Under the pieces are notes generated by a model that was given only the letters and a program-made list of their open reading frames with translations, was not told where the DNA came from and ran no database searches. Below are positions 52,880-61,964 of a DNA stretch of 64,000 nucleotides, in pieces. How positions within the stretch are numbered: position 1 is the stretch's first letter; every line of letters begins with the position of its first letter. The translations under genes were made by a program, and so were the position numbers. The stretch comes from an uncultured Lachnospiraceae bacterium (GTDB lineage Bacteria; Bacillota; Clostridia; Lachnospirales; Lachnospiraceae), in contig CANRIM010000001.1 in the NCBI GenBank assembly GCA_947630695.1, forward strand, positions 82,841 to 146,840. Reading direction: 5' to 3'.

Positions 52880-54532
52880 ATGTCATATACAGCTTTATAC
52901 AGAAAATTTCGTCCGGCTTCCTTCGATGAAGTGAAAGGGCAGGATCCCATTGTACGAACCCTGAAAAATCAGGTGGCTTCCGGGCGTACCGGACATGCAT
53001 ATCTGTTCTGCGGAACCCGGGGCACCGGAAAAACTTCCGTGGCAAAGGTGCTGGCGAAGGCCGTCAACTGTGAACATCCCGTGGACGGCAACCCCTGCAA
53101 TACCTGCGCCATGTGCAGAGAGATTGCGTCCGGCGCTTCCATGAATGCCATCGAGATCGACGCCGCATCCAACAACGGCGTGGACAATATCCGGCAGGTG
53201 ATCGAGGAAGTGGCGTACCCGCCGGCAAAGGGACGCTATAAAGTATATATTATTGATGAAGTGCATATGCTGTCCACCGGCGCATTCAACGCGCTTTTGA
53301 AAACGCTGGAGGAGCCGCCCGCCTATGTGATTTTTATACTGGCGACTACGGAGGCCCACAAGGTGCCGGTGACCATTATGTCGCGCTGTCAGCGCTATGA
53401 TTTCCGGCGGATCGCGGCGGATGAGATCGCCGCCCACCTGAAAAATCTGGCGCGGCAGGAGCAGCTTTCATTTGAAGACAAAGCATTGGAATATATTGCA
53501 CGGCAGGCGGACGGCGCCATGCGGGATGCCCTGAGCCTGCTGGATCAGTGTATCGCATTCAATTTTGGCGGCACACTGGCATATGATAAAGTACTGGAGG
53601 TTTTGGGAACCGCGGATACAGGCCGTTTTTACGCCCTGACGGACGCCTTGTTTGCCGCGGATGCGGCGAAGGTCCTAAACCTCATTGATGAGACATTTTC
53701 AGAAGGAAAAGAGTCCGGCGCCTTCGTCTCGGATCTGATCTGGCATTTGCGCAATCTGCTGCTGACCAGGGTTTCCGGCGGCACGCAGGACATTCTGGGG
53801 GTTTCCGCGGAAGACTTTGCGGATATCCGGGAACAGGCGGAGCGGGTGGACACCGCGTTTCTGATGCATGCCATCAACATGCTGTCGGAACTTTCGGCGA
53901 CGCTGCGCGTTACCACGCAGAAACGGGTCATGACGGAAGTCTGTATGATCCGCCTCTGCCATCCGGAGATGGGCGAGGATATCGAAAGTCTGGAAGAACG
54001 GGTGCGGCATCTGGAACAGCGGCTGGAAGGCGTGTCTGCGGCAGAGCTTACTGTGCCGCGGCAGGCAGTGCCTGTGACGGAAAGTGCACCGGCGCAGGAA
54101 GCCGACGCGAAGATGCAGACGCCGCAGACGGACGAGGCGGCGGCAGAGGAGGCAGCTTTTCCGGCGGAAACGCCGCAGCAGGAGCAGGCTCTCGACCCTC
54201 AGGAAGAAGCCGGCGGCGCAGCACTGGTGGAACGGGAATGGGGCCGTATTTTAAGCGGCATCCGCGGCATGGAAAAAAATATGCTGGAAGAGGCAAAGGT
54301 TTCGGTGGACGATGCATCCCATATTCGTTTAAGCTACGCCAAAACCGCGGAATTTACCTATAACTATGTGATGCAGTTTCATCTGGCAGACAAACTGACG
54401 GCACTGGTAAAGAAAAAGTACGGGGTGGAGGTCGGTTTTCGTGTGGTGATTGCCGACCAAATGCCGCCTGAAAAGGATCATCGTATGGAACGTCTGCAGT
54501 CGATTGTGACGATTCCGATTGAAGAAGAGTAA
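52880..54532 (+). CDS. dnaX: DNA polymerase III subunit tau/gamma
   Basis: DnaX (550 residues) is the clamp-loader ATPase. Walker A GTRGTGKTS (about 45-53), the zinc site with CEHPVDGNPCNTCAMC, Walker B IIDEVHML, sensor 1 ILATTEAHKVP and the arginine finger SRCQRYDF are complete. After about residue 360 comes an acidic, Glu/Ala-rich linker and a tau-type C-terminal domain. ATG 52880 follows TGGAGGAAG. The dnaX-ybaB-recR order is conserved in bacteria. The structured element directly upstream may regulate it. Confidence 0.97.
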   Translation: MSYTALYRKFRPASFDEVKGQDPIVRTLKNQVASGRTGHAYLFCGTRGTGKTSVAKVLAKAVNCEHPVDGNPCNTCAMCREIASGASMNAIEIDAASNNGVDNIRQVIEEVAYPPAKGRYKVYIIDEVHMLSTGAFNALLKTLEEPPAYVIFILATTEAHKVPVTIMSRCQRYDFRRIAADEIAAHLKNLARQEQLSFEDKALEYIARQADGAMRDALSLLDQCIAFNFGGTLAYDKVLEVLGTADTGRFYALTDALFAADAAKVLNLIDETFSEGKESGAFVSDLIWHLRNLLLTRVSGGTQDILGVSAEDFADIREQAERVDTAFLMHAINMLSELSATLRVTTQKRVMTEVCMIRLCHPEMGEDIESLEERVRHLEQRLEGVSAAELTVPRQAVPVTESAPAQEADAKMQTPQTDEAAAEEAAFPAETPQQEQALDPQEEAGGAALVEREWGRILSGIRGMEKNMLEEAKVSVDDASHIRLSYAKTAEFTYNYVMQFHLADKLTALVKKKYGVEVGFRVVIADQMPPEKDHRMERLQSIVTIPIEEE

Positions 54533-54551
54533 AAGAAAGGGAAAAGGTATT

Positions 54552-54893
54552 ATGGCAAAAAATTTTGGCGGGTTCGGCGGCATGCCGCAGAACATGAACA
54601 ATCTGATGAAACAGGCGCAGAAAATGCAGAAGCAGATGGAGGAAGCCGGCAAACAGCTGGAGGAGGCAAAGGTAACGGCCACTGCAGGGGGCGGCGCTGT
54701 CAGCGTTACGGTCACCGGAAAGAAGCAGCTGCTGGAGGTGAAGATCGATCCGGAAGCGGCAGATCCCGATGATATCGAAACGCTGGAAGATCTCATTGTC
54801 GCCGCTGTCAACGAGGCGCTGCGCAAGGCAGATGAACTGTCCGCAAATTCCATGTCAAAGATCACCGGCGGTTTGGGAGGCTTGCCCTTTTAA
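54552..54893 (+). CDS. ybaB: YbaB/EbfC family nucleoid-associated protein
   Basis: This 113-residue small dimeric DNA-binding protein is rich in Gly and Met at the N-terminus (GFGGMPQNMNNLMKQAQKMQKQ), with the core ATAGGGAVSVTVTGKKQLLEVKIDPE and VAAVNEALRKA. ATG 54552 follows GAAAGGGAAAAGG. It overlaps recR by one base. Confidence 0.96.
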   Translation: MAKNFGGFGGMPQNMNNLMKQAQKMQKQMEEAGKQLEEAKVTATAGGGAVSVTVTGKKQLLEVKIDPEAADPDDIETLEDLIVAAVNEALRKADELSANSMSKITGGLGGLPF

Positions 54894-55489
54894 TGGAATA
54901 CTACAGCAGGCAGATCAATCAGTTAATTGAAGAATTTTCCGCGCTGCCCGGCATCGGAAGCAAAACGGCGCAGCGGCTGGCATTTTATATTCTGGGACAG
55001 CCGAAGGAAAAGGCGCTGGCGCTGGCGGAGGCCATTACAGAAGCCAGAGAGCACGTCCGTTACTGCAAAACCTGTTTTGCGCTGACGGATGCGGAACAGT
55101 GTCCCATCTGCGCCAGCAGCGAACGGGATCACGGCACCATCATGGTGGTGGAAAATACCAGAGATATGGCGGCTTATGAAAAAACCGGCAGATACAACGG
55201 CGTTTATCATGTGCTGCACGGCGCCATTTCCCCTATGCTCGGCATCGGCCCGGCAGATATCAAATTGAAGGAACTGATCAAACGGCTGGAGGGCGATGTG
55301 CAGGAAGTGATCATTTCCACCAATGCGTCCCTGGAAGGGGAGACCACGGCAATGTATATCAGCAAGCTGATCAAGCCTGCGGGAATCAGGGTAACGCGGA
55401 TCGCCAGCGGCGTCCCGGTGGGCGGCGATCTGGAATATATCGATGAAGTGACATTGCTTCGCGCTCTGGAAGGGCGCGTGGAATTATAA
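54893..55489 (+). CDS. recR: Recombination mediator protein RecR
   Basis: RecR (198 residues) helps RecFO load RecA at gaps. It has the N-terminal helix-hairpin-helix [14 protein letters not shown], the zinc finger [16 protein letters not shown], and a Toprim domain with [12 protein letters not shown], plus Walker-like [12 protein letters not shown] at the end. It completes the dnaX-ybaB-recR unit. Confidence 0.97.
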   Translation: MEYYSRQINQLIEEFSALPGIGSKTAQRLAFYILGQPKEKALALAEAITEAREHVRYCKTCFALTDAEQCPICASSERDHGTIMVVENTRDMAAYEKTGRYNGVYHVLHGAISPMLGIGPADIKLKELIKRLEGDVQEVIISTNASLEGETTAMYISKLIKPAGIRVTRIASGVPVGGDLEYIDEVTLLRALEGRVEL

Positions 55490-55535
55490 ACCGCCATTAT
55501 ATGCGGCAAAAATCAAACAAAGGAGGCAGGTATTC

Positions 55536-57143
55536 TTGAACACGGACAAAGAACGAATCAGACAGTCCATTGACGAAGGTCGGACGTCGCTGGGAATTGA
55601 ATTTGGCTCTACCAGAATCAAAGCTGTACTGATCGACGAAACAAACAGGCCGGTGGCAGGCGGCACCCACGACTGGGAAAACCGTTATGAAAACGGCATC
55701 TGGACATATAGCCTGGAAGACATCCATACAGGCCTGCAAAACTGCTACAAAAGTCTGGCAGAGGACGTAGAAAAACAGTATGGTACGAAGCTGAAAAGAA
55801 TCGGTTCCATCGGAATCAGCGCCATGATGCATGGCTATATGCCCTTTGACAAAGACGGAAAGCTGCTGGTTCCCTTCCGGACCTGGCGCAATAATATCAC
55901 AGGGCCGGCGTCGGAGGCGCTTTCCCAACTGTTCGGATTCCATATTCCGCAGCGGTGGAGTATCGCGCATCTGTATCAGGCCATTTTAAACGGGGAAACC
56001 CATTTGCCCCAAATCGATTATCTCACTACGCTGGAAGGCTATATCCACAGGCTGCTGACCGGCGAAAAGGTCATCGGCATCGGCGAAGCCTCGGGCATGT
56101 TCCCCATCGATTCACAGACAAAAGACTACGATGCGGAAATGGTGGCCAAATTTGACGCGCTCATTGCGGAGAAAGGCTATCCCTGGAAGCTGAAGGACAT
56201 TCTGCCGAAGGTGCTGGTGGCCGGAGAACCGGCAGGCACACTGACGGCGGCAGGGGCAGCATTCTTAGACCCTTCCGGCAATCTGCAGCCGGGAATTTCC
56301 CTTTGCCCGCCGGAAGGCGACGCCGGTACCGGCATGACCGCCACCAACAGCGTTGCGAAATGCACCGGAAACGTTTCCGCAGGCACCAGCGTATTTGCCA
56401 TGATCGTGCTGGAGGACAGGCTTTCCAAGCCTTATGAGGAAATCGATCTGGTAACCACGCCGGCAGGAGACGCGGTGGCTATGGTACACTGCAACAACTG
56501 TACCTCCGATCTGAACGCCTGGGTAGGCATTTTCAAAGAATTTGCCGAAGGCATGGGCATGAAAGTCGATATGAACCAGCTCTACGGTTTCCTTTACAAC
56601 AAGGCGCTGGAAGGCGCGAAGGACTGCGGCGGCCTGCTTTCCTACGGATATTTTTCCGGGGAGCATATCACGGGCTTTGACGAGGGAAGGCCTTTGTTTG
56701 TACGGGAGACCAACAGCAGCTTCCGTCTGGCGGAATTTATGCGCTGCCATTTGTATACGGCGCTGGGCGCACTGAAGATCGGGCTGGATATTCTGATGCA
56801 GAATGAAAAAGTCAAAGTGAAAAAGATTTACGGGCACGGCGGACTGTTCAAAACCGAAAAGGTAGGCCAGAGCATTCTGGCGGCTGCCATGAACGCGCCG
56901 GTTTCCGTTATGGCAACTGCGGGAGAAGGCGGCGCATGGGGCATCGCACTGCTGGCTTCCTATATGAAAAACAAACAGGCGGACGAAAGTCTGGACGCTT
57001 ATCTGAATGCGCATGTTTTCGCAGGAGAGCAGAGCATCGATATGGATCCGGATCCTGCGGACGTGGAAGGATTCAACCGTTTCATTGCACGCTATAAAGC
57101 AGGCCTTGCCATCGAGCGGGCCGCAGTGGATAATATCCGGTAA
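55536..57143 (+). CDS. FGGY-family carbohydrate kinase, probably L-ribulokinase
   Basis: TTG 55536 is the start, 9 nt after AGGAGG; no ATG fits. The product has 535 residues with the two FGGY domains: [16 protein letters not shown] (phosphate-1 loop), [11 protein letters not shown], and [27 protein letters not shown] with [15 protein letters not shown]. It resembles the kinase found next to araD in Bacteroidetes and Lachnospiraceae arabinose loci, rather than E. coli AraB. Adjacent araD and tkt support phosphorylation of L-ribulose; xylulose is an alternative. No araA is in the window. Confidence 0.85.
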   Translation: MNTDKERIRQSIDEGRTSLGIEFGSTRIKAVLIDETNRPVAGGTHDWENRYENGIWTYSLEDIHTGLQNCYKSLAEDVEKQYGTKLKRIGSIGISAMMHGYMPFDKDGKLLVPFRTWRNNITGPASEALSQLFGFHIPQRWSIAHLYQAILNGETHLPQIDYLTTLEGYIHRLLTGEKVIGIGEASGMFPIDSQTKDYDAEMVAKFDALIAEKGYPWKLKDILPKVLVAGEPAGTLTAAGAAFLDPSGNLQPGISLCPPEGDAGTGMTATNSVAKCTGNVSAGTSVFAMIVLEDRLSKPYEEIDLVTTPAGDAVAMVHCNNCTSDLNAWVGIFKEFAEGMGMKVDMNQLYGFLYNKALEGAKDCGGLLSYGYFSGEHITGFDEGRPLFVRETNSSFRLAEFMRCHLYTALGALKIGLDILMQNEKVKVKKIYGHGGLFKTEKVGQSILAAAMNAPVSVMATAGEGGAWGIALLASYMKNKQADESLDAYLNAHVFAGEQSIDMDPDPADVEGFNRFIARYKAGLAIERAAVDNIR

Positions 57144-57170
57144 GACGCAGGCGCAGAAAAGAGGGAAAAC

Positions 57171-57860
57171 ATGTTAGAACAATTAAAACAACAGGTATAT
57201 GAAGCCAACATGGAACTGCCGAAGCGGGGCCTTGTGACCTATACATGGGGCAATGTCAGCGGCTTTGATCCGGAAAGCGGTTATTTCGCAATCAAACCCA
57301 GCGGGGTGGAATATGACGCGCTGCAGCCGGAAGACATGGTGATCATGGATTTAAACGGCAATCAGATCGAAGGAAAATATCGTCCTTCTTCGGATACCGC
57401 AACCCATATTGAACTGTATAAAGCCTTCAAAGGCATTGGCGGTATCGTGCATACCCATTCTCCCTGGGCCACCCAGTGGGCGCAGGCTGGAAAGAGCATT
57501 CCGATTTACGGAACTACCCAGGCCGATTACTTCTACGGCCCGGTGCCCTGTGCCAGGAGTCTGACCAAAGAGGAAATTGACGAGGCTTATGAAAAAAATA
57601 CGGGCCTGGTGATTGCGGAAACCTTCAAGGATATCAATCCGATTTATGTGCCGGGCGTGCTCTGCACCAACCACGGTCCCTTCGCATGGGGCAAAGATGC
57701 GGCAGAAGCGGTACATAATGCAGTTGTACTTGAAGAATGCGCAAAAATGGCTTATTATACAGAAAAGATCAATCCATCGGTACAGCCGATCCCCCAGGCA
57801 TTGCTGGACAAGCATTTCTTAAGAAAGCACGGCGCAAATGCCTATTACGGACAGAAGTAA
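57171..57860 (+). CDS. araD: L-ribulose-5-phosphate 4-epimerase
   Basis: AraD (229 residues) converts L-ribulose-5-P to D-xylulose-5-P. Class II aldolase/epimerase fold with [26 protein letters not shown], the zinc ligands [15 protein letters not shown] and [12 protein letters not shown], and the catalytic Asp in [11 protein letters not shown]. It lies 27 bases after the kinase gene. Confidence 0.95.
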   Translation: MLEQLKQQVYEANMELPKRGLVTYTWGNVSGFDPESGYFAIKPSGVEYDALQPEDMVIMDLNGNQIEGKYRPSSDTATHIELYKAFKGIGGIVHTHSPWATQWAQAGKSIPIYGTTQADYFYGPVPCARSLTKEEIDEAYEKNTGLVIAETFKDINPIYVPGVLCTNHGPFAWGKDAAEAVHNAVVLEECAKMAYYTEKINPSVQPIPQALLDKHFLRKHGANAYYGQK

Positions 57861-57893
57861 AATGAAAGTTTACATAATAGGAGGACTTTTTCA

Positions 57894-59882
57894 ATGAGTA
57901 GCAGTATTGACACAAAATGCGTAAACGCCATTCGTGTACTGGCCGCAGATGCCGTACAGAAGGCAAAATCAGGACATCCGGGACTGCCGCTGGGCTCCGC
58001 TGCAATGGCGTATGAGCTCTGGGCACATCACATGCACCACAATCCGAAGGATACTTCCTGGCCGAACCGGGATCGGTTCATTCTTTCGGGCGGACACGGC
58101 TCCACACTGCTGTATTCGCTGCTGCATCTGTTTGGCTACGGCCTGACAGCGGAAGATCTGGCGGGATTCCGTCAGGAAGGCTCTCTCACCCCCGGCCATC
58201 CGGAGTATCGTCACACGAGAGGCGTGGAAGCTACCACCGGCCCTCTGGGCGCAGGCATGACCATGGCAGTGGGTATGGCCATCGCGGAAGCACATATGGC
58301 AAGCATCTTTAATAAAGAAGGCTATCCGGTAGTAGATCACTATACCTACGCGCTGGGCGGCGACGGCTGTATGATGGAAGGCATTACCTCGGAAGCATTT
58401 TCACTGGCCGGCACCCTGAAGCTGGGCAAGCTGATCATTCTGTATGATTCCAACAAGATCACCATCGAAGGAAGCACCGATATCGCGTTTACGGAAGATA
58501 CGACGAAGCGCTTCCAGTCCTATGGTTTCCAGACGCTGACGGTAGAGGACGGAAACGACCTGGATGCCATTGCCGCAGCTATCGAAGAGGCAAAGGCGGA
58601 TACCACCAGACCTACACTGATTACCGTCAAGACCATCATCGGTTACGGCTGTCCTGCAAAACAGGGCACACCGGCAGCCCACGGCGAACCGCTGGGCGAG
58701 GAAAATGTAGCCGCGCTGAAAGAAAATCTCGGCTTCCCGGCAGACAAATTCTTCTATGCGCCGGAAGACGTTTACGCACATTACAATGAACTGATCGAAG
58801 AACAGCAGACCGCTTACAACGAATGGAACAAGCTGTTTGACGATTACTGCAAGGCATATCCCGAGATGAAGGCCCTCTGGGATCAGTACCATGACGCGGA
58901 TATCGCGAAGAAACTCATTGACGACGATGCGTTCTGGGCTTATGAAGACGCGCCTGCCGCAACGAGAAATCTCTCCGGTACCATGGTGAACCGCATTAAA
59001 GACTATCTGCCCAACTTCATGGGCGGCTCCGCAGACCTGGCGCCTTCCAACAAGACCAATATGACCGGCGCCGGCGACTTCTCCGCAGAAGACAGAAAGG
59101 GCAGAAATATGCATTTCGGCGTCAGAGAAATCGCCATGGGCGGTATTGCCAACGGGATGGCCCTTTACGGCGGACTGAAACCTTATGTGGCCACCTTCTT
59201 CGTATTCAGCGATTACGTAAAACCTATGATCCGTCTGGCTTCCATCATGGGACTGCCGATTTCCTATGTGTTCTCCCATGACAGTATCGGCGTCGGCGAG
59301 GACGGCCCCACCCATGAGCCGGTCGAACAGCTGGCGGCACTGCGTGCCCTGCCCAACTTCCATATCTTCCGCCCGGCGGATGCAACGGAAACCGCAGCAG
59401 CCTGGTACAGCGCCATCACAAGCAAGACGACGCCCACGGCACTGGCACTGACCCGTCAGAACCTGCCGCAGCTGGCAGGCTCCTCCAAGGAAGCCTTAAA
59501 GGGCGCCTATGTGATCGCGGATTCCGATAAAGCGGAACCGGATGCCATCATCATTGCCAGCGGTTCGGAAGTCAATGTTTCCATCGACGCGAAAGCGCTG
59601 CTGGCCAAGGAGGGCATCGATGTCAGAGTCGTATCCATGCCCTGTATGGATATTTTTGAAGAGCAGTCCGAGGAATACAAAGCATCGGTTCTGCCTTTAA
59701 GCTGCAGAAAACGTGTGGGCGTGGAAGCACTTTGCTCCTTCGGCTGGGACAGATACATCGGCCTGGACGGCAAGCTCATCACTATGGATCAGTTCGGCGA
59801 GAGCGCCCCTTACAGCGTTCTGTTCAAGAAATACGGATTCACGGCGGAAAATGTTGCCGCAACAGTGAAGAGCCTGTTCTAA
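57894..59882 (+). CDS. tkt: Transketolase
   Basis: Transketolase (662 residues) moves two-carbon units between pentose and hexose phosphates with thiamine diphosphate. Motifs: AKSGHPGLPLGSAAM, SGGHGSTLLYSLL, the cofactor motif GGDGCMMEGITSEAFSLAG with YDSNKITIEG, the pyrimidine-binding HFGVREIAMGGIANGMALYGG, and DSIGVGEDGPTHEPVEQLA. AGGAGG precedes ATG 57894. It consumes the xylulose-5-P made by AraD. A terminator follows. Confidence 0.97.
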   Translation: MSSSIDTKCVNAIRVLAADAVQKAKSGHPGLPLGSAAMAYELWAHHMHHNPKDTSWPNRDRFILSGGHGSTLLYSLLHLFGYGLTAEDLAGFRQEGSLTPGHPEYRHTRGVEATTGPLGAGMTMAVGMAIAEAHMASIFNKEGYPVVDHYTYALGGDGCMMEGITSEAFSLAGTLKLGKLIILYDSNKITIEGSTDIAFTEDTTKRFQSYGFQTLTVEDGNDLDAIAAAIEEAKADTTRPTLITVKTIIGYGCPAKQGTPAAHGEPLGEENVAALKENLGFPADKFFYAPEDVYAHYNELIEEQQTAYNEWNKLFDDYCKAYPEMKALWDQYHDADIAKKLIDDDAFWAYEDAPAATRNLSGTMVNRIKDYLPNFMGGSADLAPSNKTNMTGAGDFSAEDRKGRNMHFGVREIAMGGIANGMALYGGLKPYVATFFVFSDYVKPMIRLASIMGLPISYVFSHDSIGVGEDGPTHEPVEQLAALRALPNFHIFRPADATETAAAWYSAITSKTTPTALALTRQNLPQLAGSSKEALKGAYVIADSDKAEPDAIIIASGSEVNVSIDAKALLAKEGIDVRVVSMPCMDIFEEQSEEYKASVLPLSCRKRVGVEALCSFGWDRYIGLDGKLITMDQFGESAPYSVLFKKYGFTAENVAATVKSLF

Positions 59883-59910
59883 ACGGTTATCAAACATTTG
59901 AAACGTAACA

Positions 59911-59950
59911 AATCACCCTCCGGGCACTACCGGAGGGTGATTGCTATTTT
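59911..59950. terminator. Terminator shared by convergent tkt and yyaC
   Basis: AATCACCCTCCGG (59911-59923) pairs with CCGGAGGGTGATT (59930-59942), 13 bp. The loop carries the stop codon of yyaC (minus strand, 59927-59929), so the hairpin is partly coding on that strand. Confidence 0.85.
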
Positions 59951-60496
59951 ACGGAAACTGTCTGCCGCCATCAGAAGACTCTCGCAGATACAGTCTGCAA
60001 GCTGCATCACCGTAGACAGCCGTGTGGTCTGCAGCTGCATATTGGCCAGCGGCGAGGAAAGGCAGACAATGCCGGTGATGGAAATATCCCCCACCTGTTT
60101 TAATTTTTTTTTGACGCCGATTCCGGGACATAAGGCGCCTCTCGCAATGGTAACGTATCCCAGATGGGAAGAAGTACCCAAAGAAGCATCTACGGCAATC
60201 ACGGGCAGGCCGGGATGCTTTTTCTTCGCCTCGGAGAGCTTCCGATCCATGTTGAGGGCATGGACGGGATCCGCCAGCGTTCCGTAAACAAAAATATTCG
60301 GCAGTCCCATCTTTTCCATTTTATAACCCACCAGCGGCCCCAGGCTGTCTCCCGTAATGCGGTCGGTTCCGATACAGAACAGCACATATCCGCCGGAAAG
60401 GGAAAAATCGCCGGAAAGCAGCTGCATCAGCTTCCGGTACAATTCTTTGGAAGCCGCGTCACGGCAGGCATCGTAATAATAGGTACGGCACTTCAT
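59927..60496 (-). CDS. yyaC: Spore protease YyaC-like protein
   Basis: The start at 60496 is chosen because AGGAGA is 5-6 nt upstream on the minus strand. The protein has 189 residues. It has the DUF1256/YyaC pattern: FCIGTDRITGDSLGPLVGYKM, VYGTLADPVHALN, VIAVDASLGTSSHLGYV and GVKKKLKQVGDISITGIV, which resembles the Asp-based fold of the GPR spore protease. Made during sporulation in relatives; a role in spore-protein turnover is inferred from homology only. The final codons lie in the terminator hairpin shared with tkt. Confidence 0.9.
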   Translation of the reverse strand: MKCRTYYYDACRDAASKELYRKLMQLLSGDFSLSGGYVLFCIGTDRITGDSLGPLVGYKMEKMGLPNIFVYGTLADPVHALNMDRKLSEAKKKHPGLPVIAVDASLGTSSHLGYVTIARGALCPGIGVKKKLKQVGDISITGIVCLSSPLANMQLQTTRLSTVMQLADCICESLLMAADSFRKIAITLR

Positions 60497-60682
60497 AAAA
60501 ATCTCCTGAAACATTGGTATTGATCCGGCGGGGCAAGACAGGGCCGGCGTCTGGAAATAGTGTTACCATAATATAGAAAAATTAGTCGAAATATTTTTCA
60601 AAGATTCCGTCATAAAACGCCAAAATATCTCATGGGCTTTTTGATAGTATAAGCCTGGAACATGAATAAGGTGAGGTGAATT

Positions 60683-61831
60683 ATGATGAATAAAAATGAT
60701 TCCGTTAATTCCCAAAAGCCAAAAACAAGGAGCCCGGACCCTGCCTTGTTAAAAAACATCCGTCAAATCGGAATGCCGTCCGCAGGAACGAAACTTTATA
60801 TAGAAGACAGCGCATTAAGCTATCTGAAATACCAGCTGAAAAAAAATGATAACCGTATCATTGCACTGATCGGATCAGAGTCGAAGAGAAACGACACTGC
60901 CTGCCTTTTCGTAGAGGGCGCCGTAAGGACAGATGATATCTATGCAAACGGCAGCGAATTGTCCTTCGGACAAAAGGCATTTTCGGATCTTTACGAAAAA
61001 ATGAATACATTTTTCGACGGCTGTATTCTGTTGGGCTGGTATGTGCCGGCATATGAAATGATCCGGAAATATGCTTCCGCTTTGGGGGAAAACTGCAGGC
61101 TCTTTATGCTGGAAGATCCGACCAATCAGGAGGAGATGTTTTACATCAGGGATATGGGCAGAGTCCGAAAGCTGGGCGGCTACAATATATACTATGACAG
61201 AAACAATGCAATGAAGAACTATCTTCTCAGCTGTAAAGAGGATTTGCTGAAAGAGAATACCGAAAGGATACATACAAATACAGAATCGGTGCAGGAAAAC
61301 GGGAAGGAAGAACGCAGCAGAAAAGCGGACAGAAAAGATCAGGAAAAAAACCAGGAGCAGGAATCGTTTCGGATCACGCCTTTTCTGTATGCGGCGAGTA
61401 CCGTGCTTGCCATCGTAGTGCTGGTGGTAGGCATTACGATGATGGGCAATTATGAAAAAATGCACGATATGCAGGCCTCCCTGGAGACCCTGGCAAAACA
61501 GGTGGGAATCACATTTTCCGGCGGGGATGCCGATGAAACGGAAAATGATGCGGACAAGCCGTCCCCGGAGGCGACAGAGTCGGCGTCCGAAGATCTGAAG
61601 ACGGATGCGCCGGCAGCGGAAAACACGGAGAGTCCGGCGGCAACCTATTCTCCGGCCAACGGCATCGATGTGGTGGAGTATTATGTGGTAAAGGAGGGCG
61701 ACACACTGGCGGGCATCTCCATGAAGCTCTATGATTCTCTGGATATGGTGGAAAAAATCTGTGAAATGAATTCCATAGAAAATGAGGATTCCCTGTATAT
61801 CGGGCAGAAGCTGTATCTTCCAAAAGAATGA
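60683..61831 (+). CDS. LysM protein with transmembrane helix and JAB/MPN-like N-terminal domain
   Basis: The product has 382 residues. About 30-190: a domain that follows the JAB/MPN layout (KLYIEDSALSYLKYQL, RIIALIGSES, LLGWYVPAYEM, LFMLEDP, GGYNIYYDR), but the zinc motif HxH and Asp are absent. About 235-257: one membrane helix. Then an acidic Ser/Glu/Pro linker and a C-terminal LysM (about 332-380, VVKEGDTLAGISMKLYDS, LYIGQKLYLP). It is probably anchored with the LysM on peptidoglycan and the N-terminal domain inside. The 168-base gap before it has no clear sigma-A promoter; a sporulation promoter is possible but not shown. Confidence 0.7.
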   Translation: MMNKNDSVNSQKPKTRSPDPALLKNIRQIGMPSAGTKLYIEDSALSYLKYQLKKNDNRIIALIGSESKRNDTACLFVEGAVRTDDIYANGSELSFGQKAFSDLYEKMNTFFDGCILLGWYVPAYEMIRKYASALGENCRLFMLEDPTNQEEMFYIRDMGRVRKLGGYNIYYDRNNAMKNYLLSCKEDLLKENTERIHTNTESVQENGKEERSRKADRKDQEKNQEQESFRITPFLYAASTVLAIVVLVVGITMMGNYEKMHDMQASLETLAKQVGITFSGGDADETENDADKPSPEATESASEDLKTDAPAAENTESPAATYSPANGIDVVEYYVVKEGDTLAGISMKLYDSLDMVEKICEMNSIENEDSLYIGQKLYLPKE

Positions 61832-61868
61832 GCGAAGGACTTCGTAAGGAATTCTTTGGGAAACCGGC

Positions 61869-61897
61869 TTGAAAATGTAAGGTCAATAGAGTAAACT
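61869..61897 (+). promoter_or_regulatory. Candidate promoter of the propeller-protein gene
   Basis: TTGAAA (61869-61874), 17-nt spacer, TAAACT (61892-61897), the same -10 as at 702-707. Confidence 0.45.
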
Positions 61898-61900
61898 AAA

Positions 61901-61934
61901 GAATGAGCAGTGTGGAAACAGGCACTGCTCATTC
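61901..61934 (+). other. Perfect 12-bp hairpin before the propeller-protein gene
   Basis: GAATGAGCAGTG (61901-61912) pairs perfectly with CACTGCTCATTC (61923-61934). No plus-strand T-run follows, so it is either a weak terminator of the LysM gene or a 5' leader hairpin of the next gene. Confidence 0.6.
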
Positions 61935-61964
61935 AAAATTTACTGCCGCGATGGAAGGATGCGC

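Noticed and set aside
54255..54285. Programmed frameshift in dnaX for a gamma form
   Set aside because: An A-run (GAAAAAAAT) exists, but I see neither a classic A AAA AAG heptamer in the right frame nor an obvious stimulating stem.
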